A stretch of DNA of 22,218 nt from an uncultured Acetatifactor sp. GTDB taxonomy: Bacteria; Bacillota; Clostridia; Lachnospirales; Lachnospiraceae. Position 1 is the stretch's first letter. Each line of letters begins with the position of its first letter. The stretch covers positions 1 to 22,218 of the forward strand of contig CAJUFB010000064.1 in assembly GCA_910585805.1 (NCBI GenBank), given 5' to 3'. Below are positions 15,395 through 22,218 of this stretch, piece by piece. The translations under genes were made by a program, and so were the position numbers. The notes beneath the pieces were generated by a model that made no database searches, was not told the origin of the DNA, and was given only the letters and a program-made list of their open reading frames with translations.

Positions 15395-15655
15395 TCATCG
15401 TTGAAACTGTGCCGGCTGAAAGCACATGGATTTTTTAAGGCTGTCCAGTTCTGGCATAAAAACAAAAACATCGCACATGTAGGACTCGCCGGCACTTTTT
15501 CCCAGGTCCTTCTTCATGGCTTCCGCAAGCCTTGTTTCGTGATTGCGGATTGCCTGCTGCAGGCGCTTTAATATTGCAATCCGTTTGTCCACATCTCTTG
15601 TGGCGCCTGTGGCAAAATATGCTTTCTGCCTTTTCACGATATCGCTGATTTCCAT
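15395..15655 (-). pseudogene. Aldehyde dehydrogenase, N-terminal fragment
   Basis: An 86-aa frame whose first ~61 residues (MEISDIVKRQKAYFATGATR, then KRLQQAIRNHE and AMKKDLGKSAGESYMC) match the N-terminus of a class-3-like aldehyde dehydrogenase. Homology stops near 15472; the remaining 25 residues (from DVFVFMPELD) are unrelated to the expected continuation. The NAD-binding and catalytic domains with the active-site Cys and Glu, about 390 residues, are absent. It overlaps the preceding alcohol dehydrogenase remnant by 22 bp. This is a deletion relic and cannot make a functional enzyme. Confidence 0.75.
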
Positions 15656-15909
15656 TGGCCTGCTTCTTTTCTGCTTTGTGCTGCCATTTTCTTCACAGCA
15701 TCCTGCGGATTCCCATCCTCCTGTGCGGCAATCTTCCGGTACATGACAGCCAGTTCATCCGCATCCATCAGGCGCGGAACCGGATACAGGGGATTGCTCT
15801 CTTTATCCGCATGGGCCGCCATCTGGCGGATATCCGCTTCCTGGATGCCTGCTATTTTATCCGGAATCTCCATGGAACGGTTCATTTCCCTCATACAAAT
15901 CTTCGGCAT
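15634..15909 (-). pseudogene. Iron-containing alcohol dehydrogenase, C-terminal fragment
   Basis: A 91-aa frame matching the last ~80 residues of the iron-containing alcohol dehydrogenase family: RSMEIPDKIAGIQEADI, then MAAHADKESNPLYPVPRLMD and a final DELAVMYRKI. The NAD-binding half and the metal-ligand His residues are missing. An in-frame TAA lies directly before the first ATG and no ribosome site is evident. It lies just ahead of the aldehyde dehydrogenase N-terminus, so both pieces appear to be the preserved junction of an old adh-aldh gene pair whose outer portions were deleted. Confidence 0.7.
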
Positions 15910-16309
15910 TTATACCCGCTGTCAAAGCCATTGGTGCTTCTGCTTTCAAAAAAGAATACGTTCATCAGTATGTGTAATGTCGAAAAACCGTCCGCTCAGG
16001 AATTTGCTTTGATTTTCAAACCATTTTACCACCGGATTTTTTATTTCGCAAGTAGTTTTTGGAGGGAAATCAGATTCGACGGATACCCCGAAAGCACCTG
16101 TCCGTACACACAGGACAGGCCGGTCAGTATCATAGCCCCATAACCAATCAGCAGAATCCGCAAAATGCTTTTCTGATATTCGTATGCGATTTTCGGTAAC
16201 ATCCCCCAATTTTCAGCCAATTCCTGTTATCTTCACTTGCCTGCCGGTATCCAGGTTCTTTGCGGCCACATCCGGAATGCCGTTCGCCCCAGGCCCTGCC
16301 TGGCTCACC
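15910..16309 (-). other. Decayed region after the ABC-2 permease gene
   Basis: 400 bp without a secure gene. Just past the permease stop, a minus-strand frame from GTG 16308 reads VSQAGPGANGIPDVAAKNLD and ends after about 31 codons at a TGA. A second frame (ATG 16202 to TAA 16043-16041, 53 aa, beginning MLPKIAYEYQKSILRILLIG) has one hydrophobic helix but no separated ribosome site. The two could be frame-shifted parts of one lost gene. I recognise neither. Continuous with the dehydrogenase remnants, this makes about 0.9 kb of degraded sequence. Confidence 0.4.
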
Positions 16310-17095
16310 TCAGCGGATATCCTTCCCGCCATATTTTACATAAGCGGCTGTCACCCCAATCAGCCCCACAGCCATTCCGATGACTACCAACTTACCGTCC
16401 AGACTGCCATTGGCCACAATATCCGCGCCCTCGCAGAACCCGAACGGTGTTATATATTTCAAAAATTCCGCCGACTCCGCAATATTCGCAATCAGATTCA
16501 GGAAATACATGACTGCGGCGATTCCAAGCCCCGTGCCCACGGTACCCTTCCTCATAAATGCCGAGATGCCGAAGCAGATACCCGCCAGCTCCAGCTGCAG
16601 CAGATAGTAAGCAAGGTGCAGCAGGTTGATTTCCTTCCAGGGAACCGCCTCCCCCACAGCGGCAATAGCCCCCACGGAAACAGCGTAAATGATCAGATTC
16701 ATGGCGGTGACCTGAACCAGAACAGCTGCCAGCTTTTCCGTAATAATCCGCCTGCGGCTGACGGGATGGGCCAGCAGAAACTCCGCCGTCCGCTCCTTCT
16801 CCTCCTTGCACAGGATTCCCGCCCCGCAGAGCGAGGCAAAAAAGGCTCCTCCCAACCCCAGCACATTTCCGCACTCCACGGCATAGAACCCGGTAAACGT
16901 GCCGAAATTCAGCCTGTCCATGCCAAACGCCGCCGTAAAGGAGCCCATAGAGGAAAAAATATCGCTGACACCCTCCATCTCCCCCTTCATCTCCGGGAAC
17001 AGAAACACACAGACCGCCAGAAGCCCTCCTACGGCCGCGGTCCATATCAAAAATGCGGTTCTTCCCTGTTTTAATTCATGTCTGACAAGTGTCAT
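16310..17095 (-). CDS. ABC-2-type transporter permease
   Basis: Membrane subunit of an ABC exporter, 261 aa. An N-terminal helix (TAFLIWTAAVGGLLAVCVFL), a large loop, then about five further helices follow the ABC-2 pattern, with the cytoplasmic coupling segment EEKERTAEFLLAHPVSRRRI typical of the family. Its ATG overlaps the ATPase stop by four bases (ATGA). Two copies with two ATPases would form the complete exporter. Substrate unknown: related TetR-linked systems export drugs, peptides or lipids. Confidence 0.87.
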   Translation of the reverse strand: MTLVRHELKQGRTAFLIWTAAVGGLLAVCVFLFPEMKGEMEGVSDIFSSMGSFTAAFGMDRLNFGTFTGFYAVECGNVLGLGGAFFASLCGAGILCKEEKERTAEFLLAHPVSRRRIITEKLAAVLVQVTAMNLIIYAVSVGAIAAVGEAVPWKEINLLHLAYYLLQLELAGICFGISAFMRKGTVGTGLGIAAVMYFLNLIANIAESAEFLKYITPFGFCEGADIVANGSLDGKLVVIGMAVGLIGVTAAYVKYGGKDIR

Positions 17096-17988
17096 GCTGT
17101 TTCACCCTCCTTCTCCCCATCCTCTGATTCATAATAATGAAGAAATATCTCCTCCAAATCCGGCTCCGACACGCTCAGATCCCAAACCTCTCCGGAAGCC
17201 AAAACCTGCAGCAGACGATTCATATCACCGCCATAAAGAAAACTGACCGAATTTTCCGTCCTTTTTTTATCCCGAATACCTTCCAGCTCCTCCAGCAACA
17301 CTCTGCCATGCACAGTCACACGCCTGGCGTTAGTACGGGAAAGCGCCTCCACACTGTCGCAGGCAATCATCCGCCCCTCCCTTATAATGGCAGCCCGTGA
17401 ACAATTGCGCTGTATTTCGGAAAGGACATGGCTTGACAGGAATATGGTCGCCCCTTCCCGGTTCCTCTCCCTCAGAATATCAAAAAATTCACGCTGCATC
17501 AACGGGTCCAGGCCGCTGGTAGGCTCGTCCAATATCAACAACTCCGGCTTATGCTGCAGGGCACAGACAATTGACACTTTCTTCCGGTTTCCGAAGGACA
17601 GCTCATCCACCTTCCGGCCGGGATCCAACTGCAGGCGTCCGCATAATTTTCCCGCCTCCTCCCGGCAGTCGCATTTCCGCAGGTCCGCGGAAAGCTTCAG
17701 CACATCCCGCACTTTCATGCCCGAATAGAACACCGCCTCAGATGGCATATACCCTGTTTTCCCCAAAATACTCTCCCTGTCCTGCAGGATATCCTGTGCA
17801 AAAATCCGGGCACTTCCTCCTGTAGGAGAAATCATGCCAAGCAGCGTGCGTATCGTGGTGGACTTGCCCGCGCCGTTGGGGCCGATGAACCCGAAGAATT
17901 CCCCCTCCTTCACAGTCAGGTCCAGGTCGATGATCCCCCTGGCATTGCCGTAATATTTCGTCAGTTTCCTTGTCTGAATGGCATCCAT
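17092..17988 (-). CDS. ABC transporter ATP-binding protein
   Basis: Nucleotide-binding subunit of the same exporter, 298 aa from ATG 17988. A GTG at 17997 is also in frame, but it sits too close to the AGGAG site, which spaces correctly for the ATG. Visible: Walker A GPNGAGKST (36-44), an unusual signature LSFGNRKK (130-137) in place of LSGGQ, Walker B LLILDEP (150-156), D-loop SGLDP and switch His187 (SSHVLSE). A C-terminal ~80-residue extension ends in EEIFLHYYE, typical of ABC-2-linked ATPases. Its ribosome site lies in the end of the TetR gene, six bp of separation, so the three genes form one operon. Confidence 0.9.
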   Translation of the reverse strand: MDAIQTRKLTKYYGNARGIIDLDLTVKEGEFFGFIGPNGAGKSTTIRTLLGMISPTGGSARIFAQDILQDRESILGKTGYMPSEAVFYSGMKVRDVLKLSADLRKCDCREEAGKLCGRLQLDPGRKVDELSFGNRKKVSIVCALQHKPELLILDEPTSGLDPLMQREFFDILRERNREGATIFLSSHVLSEIQRNCSRAAIIREGRMIACDSVEALSRTNARRVTVHGRVLLEELEGIRDKKRTENSVSFLYGGDMNRLLQVLASGEVWDLSVSEPDLEEIFLHYYESEDGEKEGETA

Positions 17989-17993
17989 ACCCC

Positions 17994-18605
17994 TCACTCC
18001 TTTCTCAGATAGACACTTTTCCAGAATTCCATAAGCCTCTTAAAATCCTTTTCCATCTGCTCCACATCCACATTCCCCCGCTGCACCATCTCCCACAGAT
18101 ACCCCTCGGAAGCCCAGTACATTTCACGATACATCATCTGAATATCCAGTCCGGGAATAAACTGCTCAGGATTGAAATTCACGCGCGCCCTGTCGGCTTT
18201 CCAATTGAAATGCCGGTGATAGCTTTCCTGAACAGCGGCGTTAATCTCCGGGTCTGTCTCATAGAAAGCCTTTATGGTAAAATTCCCCATATCCGGATAC
18301 AGACGGATAATCTCCATTTTCGCCCGCATTCCACGCTCCATACTTTCAAACAGCTCCCCCTGACTGTAGCAGTCATACCTGGTCAGGAACTCTATGGTAA
18401 TGCGGGCGCATTTTTCCCACAGAAACAGGTACAGCTCCTTCTTGTTATGGAAATAATGGAACAGAAGGGATTTGCTGATTCCGGCAGCTTCCGCAATCTC
18501 GCTCATGGGGCTGTTTTTATAAGAATTCCGGGAAAATACCCGGTATCCGGCATTGATGATGGCCTGCTGCTTCTCCTCCGGCAGTGCAAAGAACCTCTCG
18601 TTCAT
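17994..18605 (-). CDS. TetR-family transcriptional regulator
   Basis: Regulator of 203 aa. The N-terminal helix-turn-helix is clear: AIINAGYRVFSRNSY (15-29), then MSEIAEAAGISKSLLFHYFH (34-53) with the KSLLFHYFHNKKELY recognition-helix block. The C-terminal ligand domain (60-203) is rich in aromatic residues, suiting a hydrophobic ligand. ATG 18605 follows GGAGGTG. It is the first gene of the operon with the ABC exporter, and a matching palindrome covers its leader, so auto-repression and ligand-induced export are inferred. Confidence 0.9.
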   Translation of the reverse strand: MNERFFALPEEKQQAIINAGYRVFSRNSYKNSPMSEIAEAAGISKSLLFHYFHNKKELYLFLWEKCARITIEFLTRYDCYSQGELFESMERGMRAKMEIIRLYPDMGNFTIKAFYETDPEINAAVQESYHRHFNWKADRARVNFNPEQFIPGLDIQMMYREMYWASEGYLWEMVQRGNVDVEQMEKDFKRLMEFWKSVYLRKE

Positions 18606-18617
18606 AACTTCACCTCC

Positions 18618-18636
18618 ATTAACCGATGCGGTTAAT
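18618..18636. promoter_or_regulatory. TetR-type operator
   Basis: ATTAACCG (18618-18625) and CGGTTAAT (18629-18636) are perfect 8-bp arms around a 3-bp centre ATG. It abuts the regulator's ribosome site and overlaps the predicted transcription start, fitting auto-repression. A related half site TTGACCGAT lies 16 bp further upstream. Confidence 0.65.
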
Positions 18637-18878
18637 TACAGAATAAACCTGTTGACCGATTTTGAGAAGACCCCGATAAAATTATTCCACCTGTGCAAAC
18701 CCGTTCACCTTGCCGCAGCTGCTCCTCAGATTTCTTCATGTCCTATCGTTCTCCCTGCTGTCCTTCCTGTCCCGCCCGCCTATACGCTTTACAGTGATAA
18801 AGCCCAAAATCAGGCATACTGTTTATTCCGACTCCATTTACCTATCCTTATTGTAACAAACCGCCCGGCTTTGTCAAT

Positions 18879-18892
18879 CATTTTGCAAAATG
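18879..18892. promoter_or_regulatory. 14-bp perfect palindrome upstream of the epimerase promoter
   Basis: CATTTTGCAAAATG is a perfect palindrome ending 15 bp before the -35 box. Its position suits an activator or repressor, but no regulator can be named. Confidence 0.3.
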
Positions 18893-18907
18893 CTTTTCCT
18901 TAAATCC

Positions 18908-18937
18908 TTGACACACTGCCGCCTTATGACATATGAT
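18908..18937 (+). promoter_or_regulatory. Promoter of the aldose epimerase gene
   Basis: Consensus TTGACA (18908-18913), 18-bp spacer and TATGAT (18932-18937), 36 bp before the ATG. Confidence 0.75.
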
Positions 18938-18973
18938 AATTACAATATCATAAAATCAAAAAAGGAGGACATT

Positions 18974-19852
18974 ATGTCAGTTTACGAATTAAAAAACAGC
19001 ACAATTTCAGTCAAAGTTGACAGTCACGGCGCAGAACTGAAATCGCTGAAAAAACAGGACACCGGTACCGAATACATGTGGTGCGGGGACGCAAAATACT
19101 GGGGGCGCACCTCACCGGTTCTCTTCCCCTTTGTAGGCGGAGTCAAAGACAGAAAGTACAGAGCAAAGGGCAAAACCTACACCATGACCCAACACGGTTT
19201 CGCAAGAGACATGGATTTCACGCTGCTCTCTCAAACCGATGATGAAATCTGGTTCGAACTGCGCTCCAGCGAAGAAACCCTGGAAAAATATCCTTATGAA
19301 TTCATTCTGAAACTGGGCTACCGCATTGACGGAAACAAAACGGAAGTCCTCTGGCAGGTGGAGAATCCGGGCACGGAAACTCTGCACTTCTCCATCGGCG
19401 GACATCCCGCTTTCAACTGTCCCATTGAGCCCGACGCCTGCCAGGCCGAGTGCTTTGTTGACTTCGGAGATGCGGAGGAAGTAATCAGCACCAGGATAAG
19501 CGAAAACGGACTGGCAACCAATTTCATGGATGTATACGGACTTACGGACGGCAAACTGGCCCTGCGCGATAATCTCTTCGAACATGATGCTCTTGTAATC
19601 GAAAACAGCCAGACAGATACAGCCGCACTCTGCCGGAGCGACGGAAGCAGATATGTGACCGTCACCATGGAAGCGCCCCTCTTCGGCATCTGGTCACCCC
19701 CCGGCAAGCAGGCTCCCTTTGTGTGCATAGAGCCCTGGTACGGCAGATGCGACAGCGAGGATTTTGAGGGCACCCTGGAAGAACGGAAGTGGGGGAACCA
19801 GGCGGCACCGGGAGAAACCTGGAAGGCTTCCTATTGGATCGAAGTCGGATGA
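18974..19852 (+). CDS. LacX-type aldose 1-epimerase family protein
   Basis: Sugar mutarotase-fold protein, 292 aa, of the aldose 1-epimerase superfamily, closest in style to LacX. These enzymes interconvert alpha and beta anomers of sugars or sugar phosphates in the cytoplasm. Candidate catalytic residues are His74 (TQHGFARD), His144 (SIGGHPAFNCPI) and Glu253 (CIEPWYGRCD). Start ATG 18974 is preceded by AAAGGAGG; an earlier in-frame ATG lies before the promoter and is rejected. It stands alone after a strong promoter and is not part of a sugar operon here, so its substrate cannot be told from context. Confidence 0.88.
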   Translation: MSVYELKNSTISVKVDSHGAELKSLKKQDTGTEYMWCGDAKYWGRTSPVLFPFVGGVKDRKYRAKGKTYTMTQHGFARDMDFTLLSQTDDEIWFELRSSEETLEKYPYEFILKLGYRIDGNKTEVLWQVENPGTETLHFSIGGHPAFNCPIEPDACQAECFVDFGDAEEVISTRISENGLATNFMDVYGLTDGKLALRDNLFEHDALVIENSQTDTAALCRSDGSRYVTVTMEAPLFGIWSPPGKQAPFVCIEPWYGRCDSEDFEGTLEERKWGNQAAPGETWKASYWIEVG

Positions 19853-20160
19853 AGTACCCGGGAATTGTGCAGAATTATGTAGATTTATGTAGAATTATGT
19901 AAAATTATGCAGAAATGTGCAGAAATAACTTTGAATCACAATGAGTCAGAAGCTGAATCCCTTGCCGAATGTCAGCTGAAAACTCCGAAGTTATTTCGTA
20001 ACACTTCCTTAGAATTGTCGGAAAAACAGATACAATATCAGCACAGGCCGCAGGACACCCGGCCGGATTTCCCGACACTCCCCTTTAGCCGGCGGAACCC
20101 CATGCCGAAACCGGAAGCCGGAAGGGATAATGCGGTACTTACATCAGAAAGGAAAACACA
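19853..20160 (+). promoter_or_regulatory. glnA upstream region: decamer array and nested stems
   Basis: 308 bp with no gene. It holds seven 10-bp repeats (19861-19930), then GAAATAACTT (19922-19931) paired with AAGTTATTTC (19988-19997) enclosing AGCTGA/TCAGCT (19951-19956, 19972-19977), then a third stem TGTCGGAAA/TTTCCCGACA (20017-20077) enclosing GGCCG/CGGCC. A TACAAT -10 candidate lies at 20031-20036 with no good -35. A simple riboswitch class was not recognised. The region may control the glutamine synthetase gene. Confidence 0.5.
19861..19930. repeat. Seven-unit decamer tandem array
   Basis: Units in exact 10-bp register: GGAATTGTGC, AGAATTATGT, AGATTTATGT, AGAATTATGT, AAAATTATGC, AGAAATGTGC, AGAAATAACT. 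The consensus is AGAATTATGY. The 10-bp period places the A/T tracts on nearly the same helix face, which may bend the DNA or present repeated protein sites. Confidence 0.8.
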
Positions 20161-21591
20161 ATGGACAAAACAGAAGATATCAAACGCATATGTCAGGAAA
20201 AACAGATTCGCATGATCGACTTCAAAATGACCGACATTGACGGACGCTGGCGTCACATCACCGTCCCTGTGGAACGCTTCGGAGCGGACACCTTTACCTA
20301 CGGCATCGGCTTCGACGGCTCCAACTATGGCTATGCCCCCATTGAAAAAAGCGACATGGTGTTCCTTCCGGACCCGGATACCGCCTGTGTGGACCCCTTC
20401 GCCGCCGTCCCTACCCTGACCATGTGCGGCAATGTGTGCACCATAGGAAAGGGCGAAAATAAGCCCTTCGACCAGTACCCGAAAAACGTGGCCCTGAGTG
20501 CGGTTCATTATATGAAAAATAACGGAATTGCGGACAGAATGGTCATCGGGCCGGAATTTGAATTCTACCTCTTTGACAGCGCCCGCTTTGAGGTGACGCC
20601 CAGACAGTGCGGCTACCGCATTGACACCAGACAGGCGGACTGGAACCACAGCCTGGACACGGCGGGCAACAATGGCTATGAAGTGTCCCACAAGGGCGGC
20701 TACCATATCGCAGCGCCTCAGGACGTGGGCTACGACCTGCGCAGCCGTATGTGCATGATGATGGAAGACTGGGGCATCCGGGTAAAATACCATCACCACG
20801 AGGTGGGCGGACCCGGACAGATGGAGATTGAAGTGGAACTGGACGACATGCCCTCCATGGCGGACAACACCATGATCATCAAATACATCATCAAAAACCT
20901 GGCCACACAGGAGGGCAAAACCGCCACTTTCCTTCCCAAGCCCATCTACCAGGAGGCCGGCAGCGGCATGCATGTACATATGCTGCTGATGAAGGACGGC
21001 CAGCCCCTGTTCTACGATGAAAACGGCTATTCTGGCCTTAGTCAGACAGCGCACTATTTCATGGGCGGGCTGCTGAAGCACATTGCCTCCCTCTGCGCCT
21101 TCACCAATCCCTCCACCAATTCCTTCAAGCGCCTGGTGCCGGGATATGAAGCGCCGGTTACCATCGGCTACGCCACCTCCAACCGCAGCGCCGTCATCCG
21201 TATCCCGGCGTACGCCAAGTCCCCGGAGACCAAGCGCTTCGAGCTGCGCAATCCTGATGCCACCGCCAATCCCTATTACGCCTATGCGGCAATCCTGATG
21301 GCCGGACTGGACGGCATTGAAAACCGCATCGACCCGGCGGCAAACGGCTGGGGTCCCTACGACTTCAATCTCTACACCCTCTCCGAAGAGGAACAGAAGA
21401 AGATAAAGGGCCTGCCCAAATCCCTGGGCGAAGCTCTGGACGCTCTGGAAGCAGACCATGATTATCTGACCAAAGGCGGCGTCTTCCCCCAACGGCTCAT
21501 CGACGTCTGGGTGGCCAGAAAGCGGGCGGAACTGAAGCAGATGGAACAGATTCCCAACCCTGCGGAGTTCAAAATGTACTATGATTTATAA
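20161..21591 (+). CDS. glnA: Type I glutamine synthetase
   Basis: ATP-dependent ligase making glutamine from glutamate and ammonia, 476 aa, the type I length. Motifs follow GSI order: FDGSNYGYAPIEKSDM (about 51-66), IGPEFEFYLF, HHHEVGGPGQMEIE (metal-binding His/Glu), GSGMHVHML, the PGYEAPVTIGYATSNRSAVI block with the active-site Arg region, and RFELRNPDATANPYYAYAAI. The adenylylation loop is NLYTLSEEE, not NLYDLPPE, so adenylylation is unlikely. The Arg that GSI-alpha enzymes (B. subtilis Arg62) use for glutamine feedback appears replaced by Pro in YAPIEKSD. ATG 20161 follows AAAGGAAA. It could instead act on a glutamate-like substrate, but the core is well conserved. Confidence 0.9.
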   Translation: MDKTEDIKRICQEKQIRMIDFKMTDIDGRWRHITVPVERFGADTFTYGIGFDGSNYGYAPIEKSDMVFLPDPDTACVDPFAAVPTLTMCGNVCTIGKGENKPFDQYPKNVALSAVHYMKNNGIADRMVIGPEFEFYLFDSARFEVTPRQCGYRIDTRQADWNHSLDTAGNNGYEVSHKGGYHIAAPQDVGYDLRSRMCMMMEDWGIRVKYHHHEVGGPGQMEIEVELDDMPSMADNTMIIKYIIKNLATQEGKTATFLPKPIYQEAGSGMHVHMLLMKDGQPLFYDENGYSGLSQTAHYFMGGLLKHIASLCAFTNPSTNSFKRLVPGYEAPVTIGYATSNRSAVIRIPAYAKSPETKRFELRNPDATANPYYAYAAILMAGLDGIENRIDPAANGWGPYDFNLYTLSEEEQKKIKGLPKSLGEALDALEADHDYLTKGGVFPQRLIDVWVARKRAELKQMEQIPNPAEFKMYYDL

Positions 21592-21684
21592 CAGCCCCAT
21601 TGCAGAATCGGAACGGCACAAGCACCAAACAGCAACTTCCATAATTTTAAAAAAAACAATTTTAAAAAACTATTCGTTTTTCTA

Positions 21685-21712
21685 TTGATTTTTATGACGT
21701 TTGTGTTAAAAT
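21685..21712 (+). promoter_or_regulatory. tRNA promoter
   Basis: TTGATT (21685-21690), a 16-bp spacer and TAAAAT (21707-21712). The tRNA begins nine bases after the -10 box, so the primary transcript has almost no leader. Confidence 0.65.
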
Positions 21713-21720
21713 AGAGACAT

Positions 21721-21793
21721 GGGGCATTAGCGCAGTTGGGAGCGCGCAACATTCGCATTGTTGAGGCCGTGGGTTCGAATCCCATATGCTCCA
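21721..21793 (+). tRNA. tRNA-Ala(CGC)
   Basis: A full cloverleaf of 73 nt. The acceptor GGGGCAT pairs with ATGCTCC and contains the G3-U70 wobble that marks alanine. The D-stem is GCGC/GCGC. The anticodon arm CAACA-TTCGCAT-TGTTG gives anticodon CGC, reading GCG codons. The T-arm is GTGGG-TTCGAAT-CCCAT. The discriminator is A73, and the 3' CCA is not encoded. Confidence 0.93.
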
Positions 21794-21803
21794 TGCCATG
21801 AGC

Positions 21804-21856
21804 AAAAGCCGCAAATCCGGATTTTCCAGTAAAATCAAGGACTTGCGGCTTTTTTA
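21804..21856 (+). terminator. Rho-independent terminator after the tRNA
   Basis: AAAAGCCGCAA (21804-21814) pairs with TTGCGGCTTTT (21843-21853), a 28-nt loop, and the 3' arm runs into a T-tract. On the minus strand the same stem ends in TTTT, so it may also stop the amidase transcript. Confidence 0.75.
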
Positions 21857-21939
21857 TTCAACAAATTATTAGGAAATTTAATACCATTTTAGGGGCGTTA
21901 AAACAATTTCTTGTCATAAATCTTGTCATGAAAATCTCG

Positions 21940-22218
21940 TTAGCCCTTAACCACAATCCCATCAAATCCTGCTGCCTTAAGCTTTGCCTGCATGGCAGTG
22001 GCATTGCCCTTGACAGTATATGCCCCTACCTGCACCCGGTACAGCTGCTTTGTGCCGCTTACTGCAGTCTCTGCTCCAGGCGCTGCGGCTTCCGGATCCG
22101 CCGGCTCCTCTGCCGGCTGCACCCGCTGGCCTGTAATGCCATAAACAATAGCCTCTGCCATCTTCTGGCAGTCGTAGAGCTGCACGTCGTCCCTGTCGTC
22201 CACGAAGCAGCACTCCAC
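21940..22218 (-). CDS. N-acetylmuramoyl-L-alanine amidase with SPOR domain (3' end)
   Basis: The C-terminal 92 codons of a gene that runs out of the window. The first part, VECCFVDDRDDVQLYDCQKM, is the end of an Amidase_3 domain, whose catalytic Glu is in VECCF. A Pro/Glu/Ala-rich linker (about 34-56) follows, then a SPOR-like peptidoglycan-binding domain (QLYRVQVGAYTVKGNA to the end). Such enzymes cut the amide bond between MurNAc and the stem peptide. In Lachnospiraceae they occur both as cell-wall hydrolases and as prophage endolysins, and the fragment alone cannot decide. It is oriented toward the tRNA. Confidence 0.85.
   Translation of the reverse strand: MECCFVDDRDDVQLYDCQKMAEAIVYGITGQRVQPAEEPADPEAAAPGAETAVSGTKQLYRVQVGAYTVKGNATAMQAKLKAAGFDGIVVKG

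Larger units (their letters stand above)
18606..18973. other. Divergent region between TetR operon and epimerase gene
   Basis: 368 bp with no gene. It contains the TetR operator (18618-18636), a weak TetR promoter candidate on the minus strand (TATTCT at 18646-18641, poor -35), a second half site TTGACCGAT (18652-18660), a CATTTTG-CAAAATG palindrome (18879-18892) and the epimerase promoter (18908-18937). Confidence 0.65.

Noticed and set aside
19853..20160. Known riboswitch or T-box upstream of glnA
   Set aside because: No T-box sequence, specifier loop or recognised glutamine-riboswitch core was seen, and no terminator with a T-run precedes the gene.
20038..21492. 484-codon minus-strand open frame
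   Set aside because: Antisense to glutamine synthetase; Gly/Val/His-rich composition reflects codon complement, not a protein.

Overview
The window looks like a chromosomal segment of a Clostridia-class member of the Bacillota, most probably a Lachnospiraceae-type gut anaerobe. This is inferred from the strong AGGAGG-type ribosome sites, the roughly balanced GC content and the protein families present; no marker gene fixes the species. Most genes are housekeeping or carbohydrate genes, and most of the unexplained structure lies in the intergenic spaces.

Layout. (1) 192-4367, minus strand: a maltodextrin-type ABC importer (lipoprotein binding protein, MalF-like and MalG-like permeases). A LacI-family regulator (4807-5799) is divergent, and the shared control region holds two CG-centred palindromes 42 bp apart. 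The 565-bp gap between the binding-protein and malF-like genes carries four hairpins and a ~105-bp direct duplication. (2) 5908-9593, minus strand: a phospholipid block of PAP2/Aur1-like phosphatase, LPG_synthase_TM (flippase-like) protein, phosphatidylserine synthase and phosphatidylserine decarboxylase. It appears to be two transcription units, each with a good sigma-A-type promoter. (3) 9594-10132: a gene-free stretch with an exact-100-bp-offset repeat and a 107-bp MITE-like inverted repeat. (4) 10133-13667, minus strand: a YitT-family membrane protein, a previously easy-to-miss 43-aa membrane peptide gene with its own promoter, and an amylosucrase-like GH13 enzyme with a heptad-repeat N-terminus. 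(5) 14015-16309, minus strand: an SEC-C/DUF1186-type protein and a gene graveyard holding the end of an iron alcohol dehydrogenase gene fused to the start of an aldehyde dehydrogenase gene. (6) 16310-18605, minus strand: a TetR regulator, ABC ATPase and ABC-2 permease operon with a perfect 8-bp-arm palindrome over the regulator's leader. (7) 18974-21591, plus strand: a LacX-type aldose epimerase and a type I glutamine synthetase, the latter preceded by seven decamer repeats and nested inverted repeats. (8) 21721-21793: tRNA-Ala(CGC) with promoter and terminator, then the 3' end of a SPOR-domain N-acetylmuramoyl-L-alanine amidase cut by the window edge.

How it works together. The importer brings in malto-oligosaccharides under LacI-type control. 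The GH13 enzyme and the aldose epimerase are compatible with cytoplasmic alpha-glucan or sugar handling but are not in that operon. PssA plus Psd form the two-step route CDP-diacylglycerol to phosphatidylserine to phosphatidylethanolamine, and the upstream PAP2 and flippase-like proteins suggest further lipid head-group chemistry or transport. No CRISPR array, complete insertion sequence, riboswitch of a class I recognise, or obvious defence system was seen. The best candidates for something undescribed are the intergenic structured elements, the 43-aa peptide gene and the lipid block.
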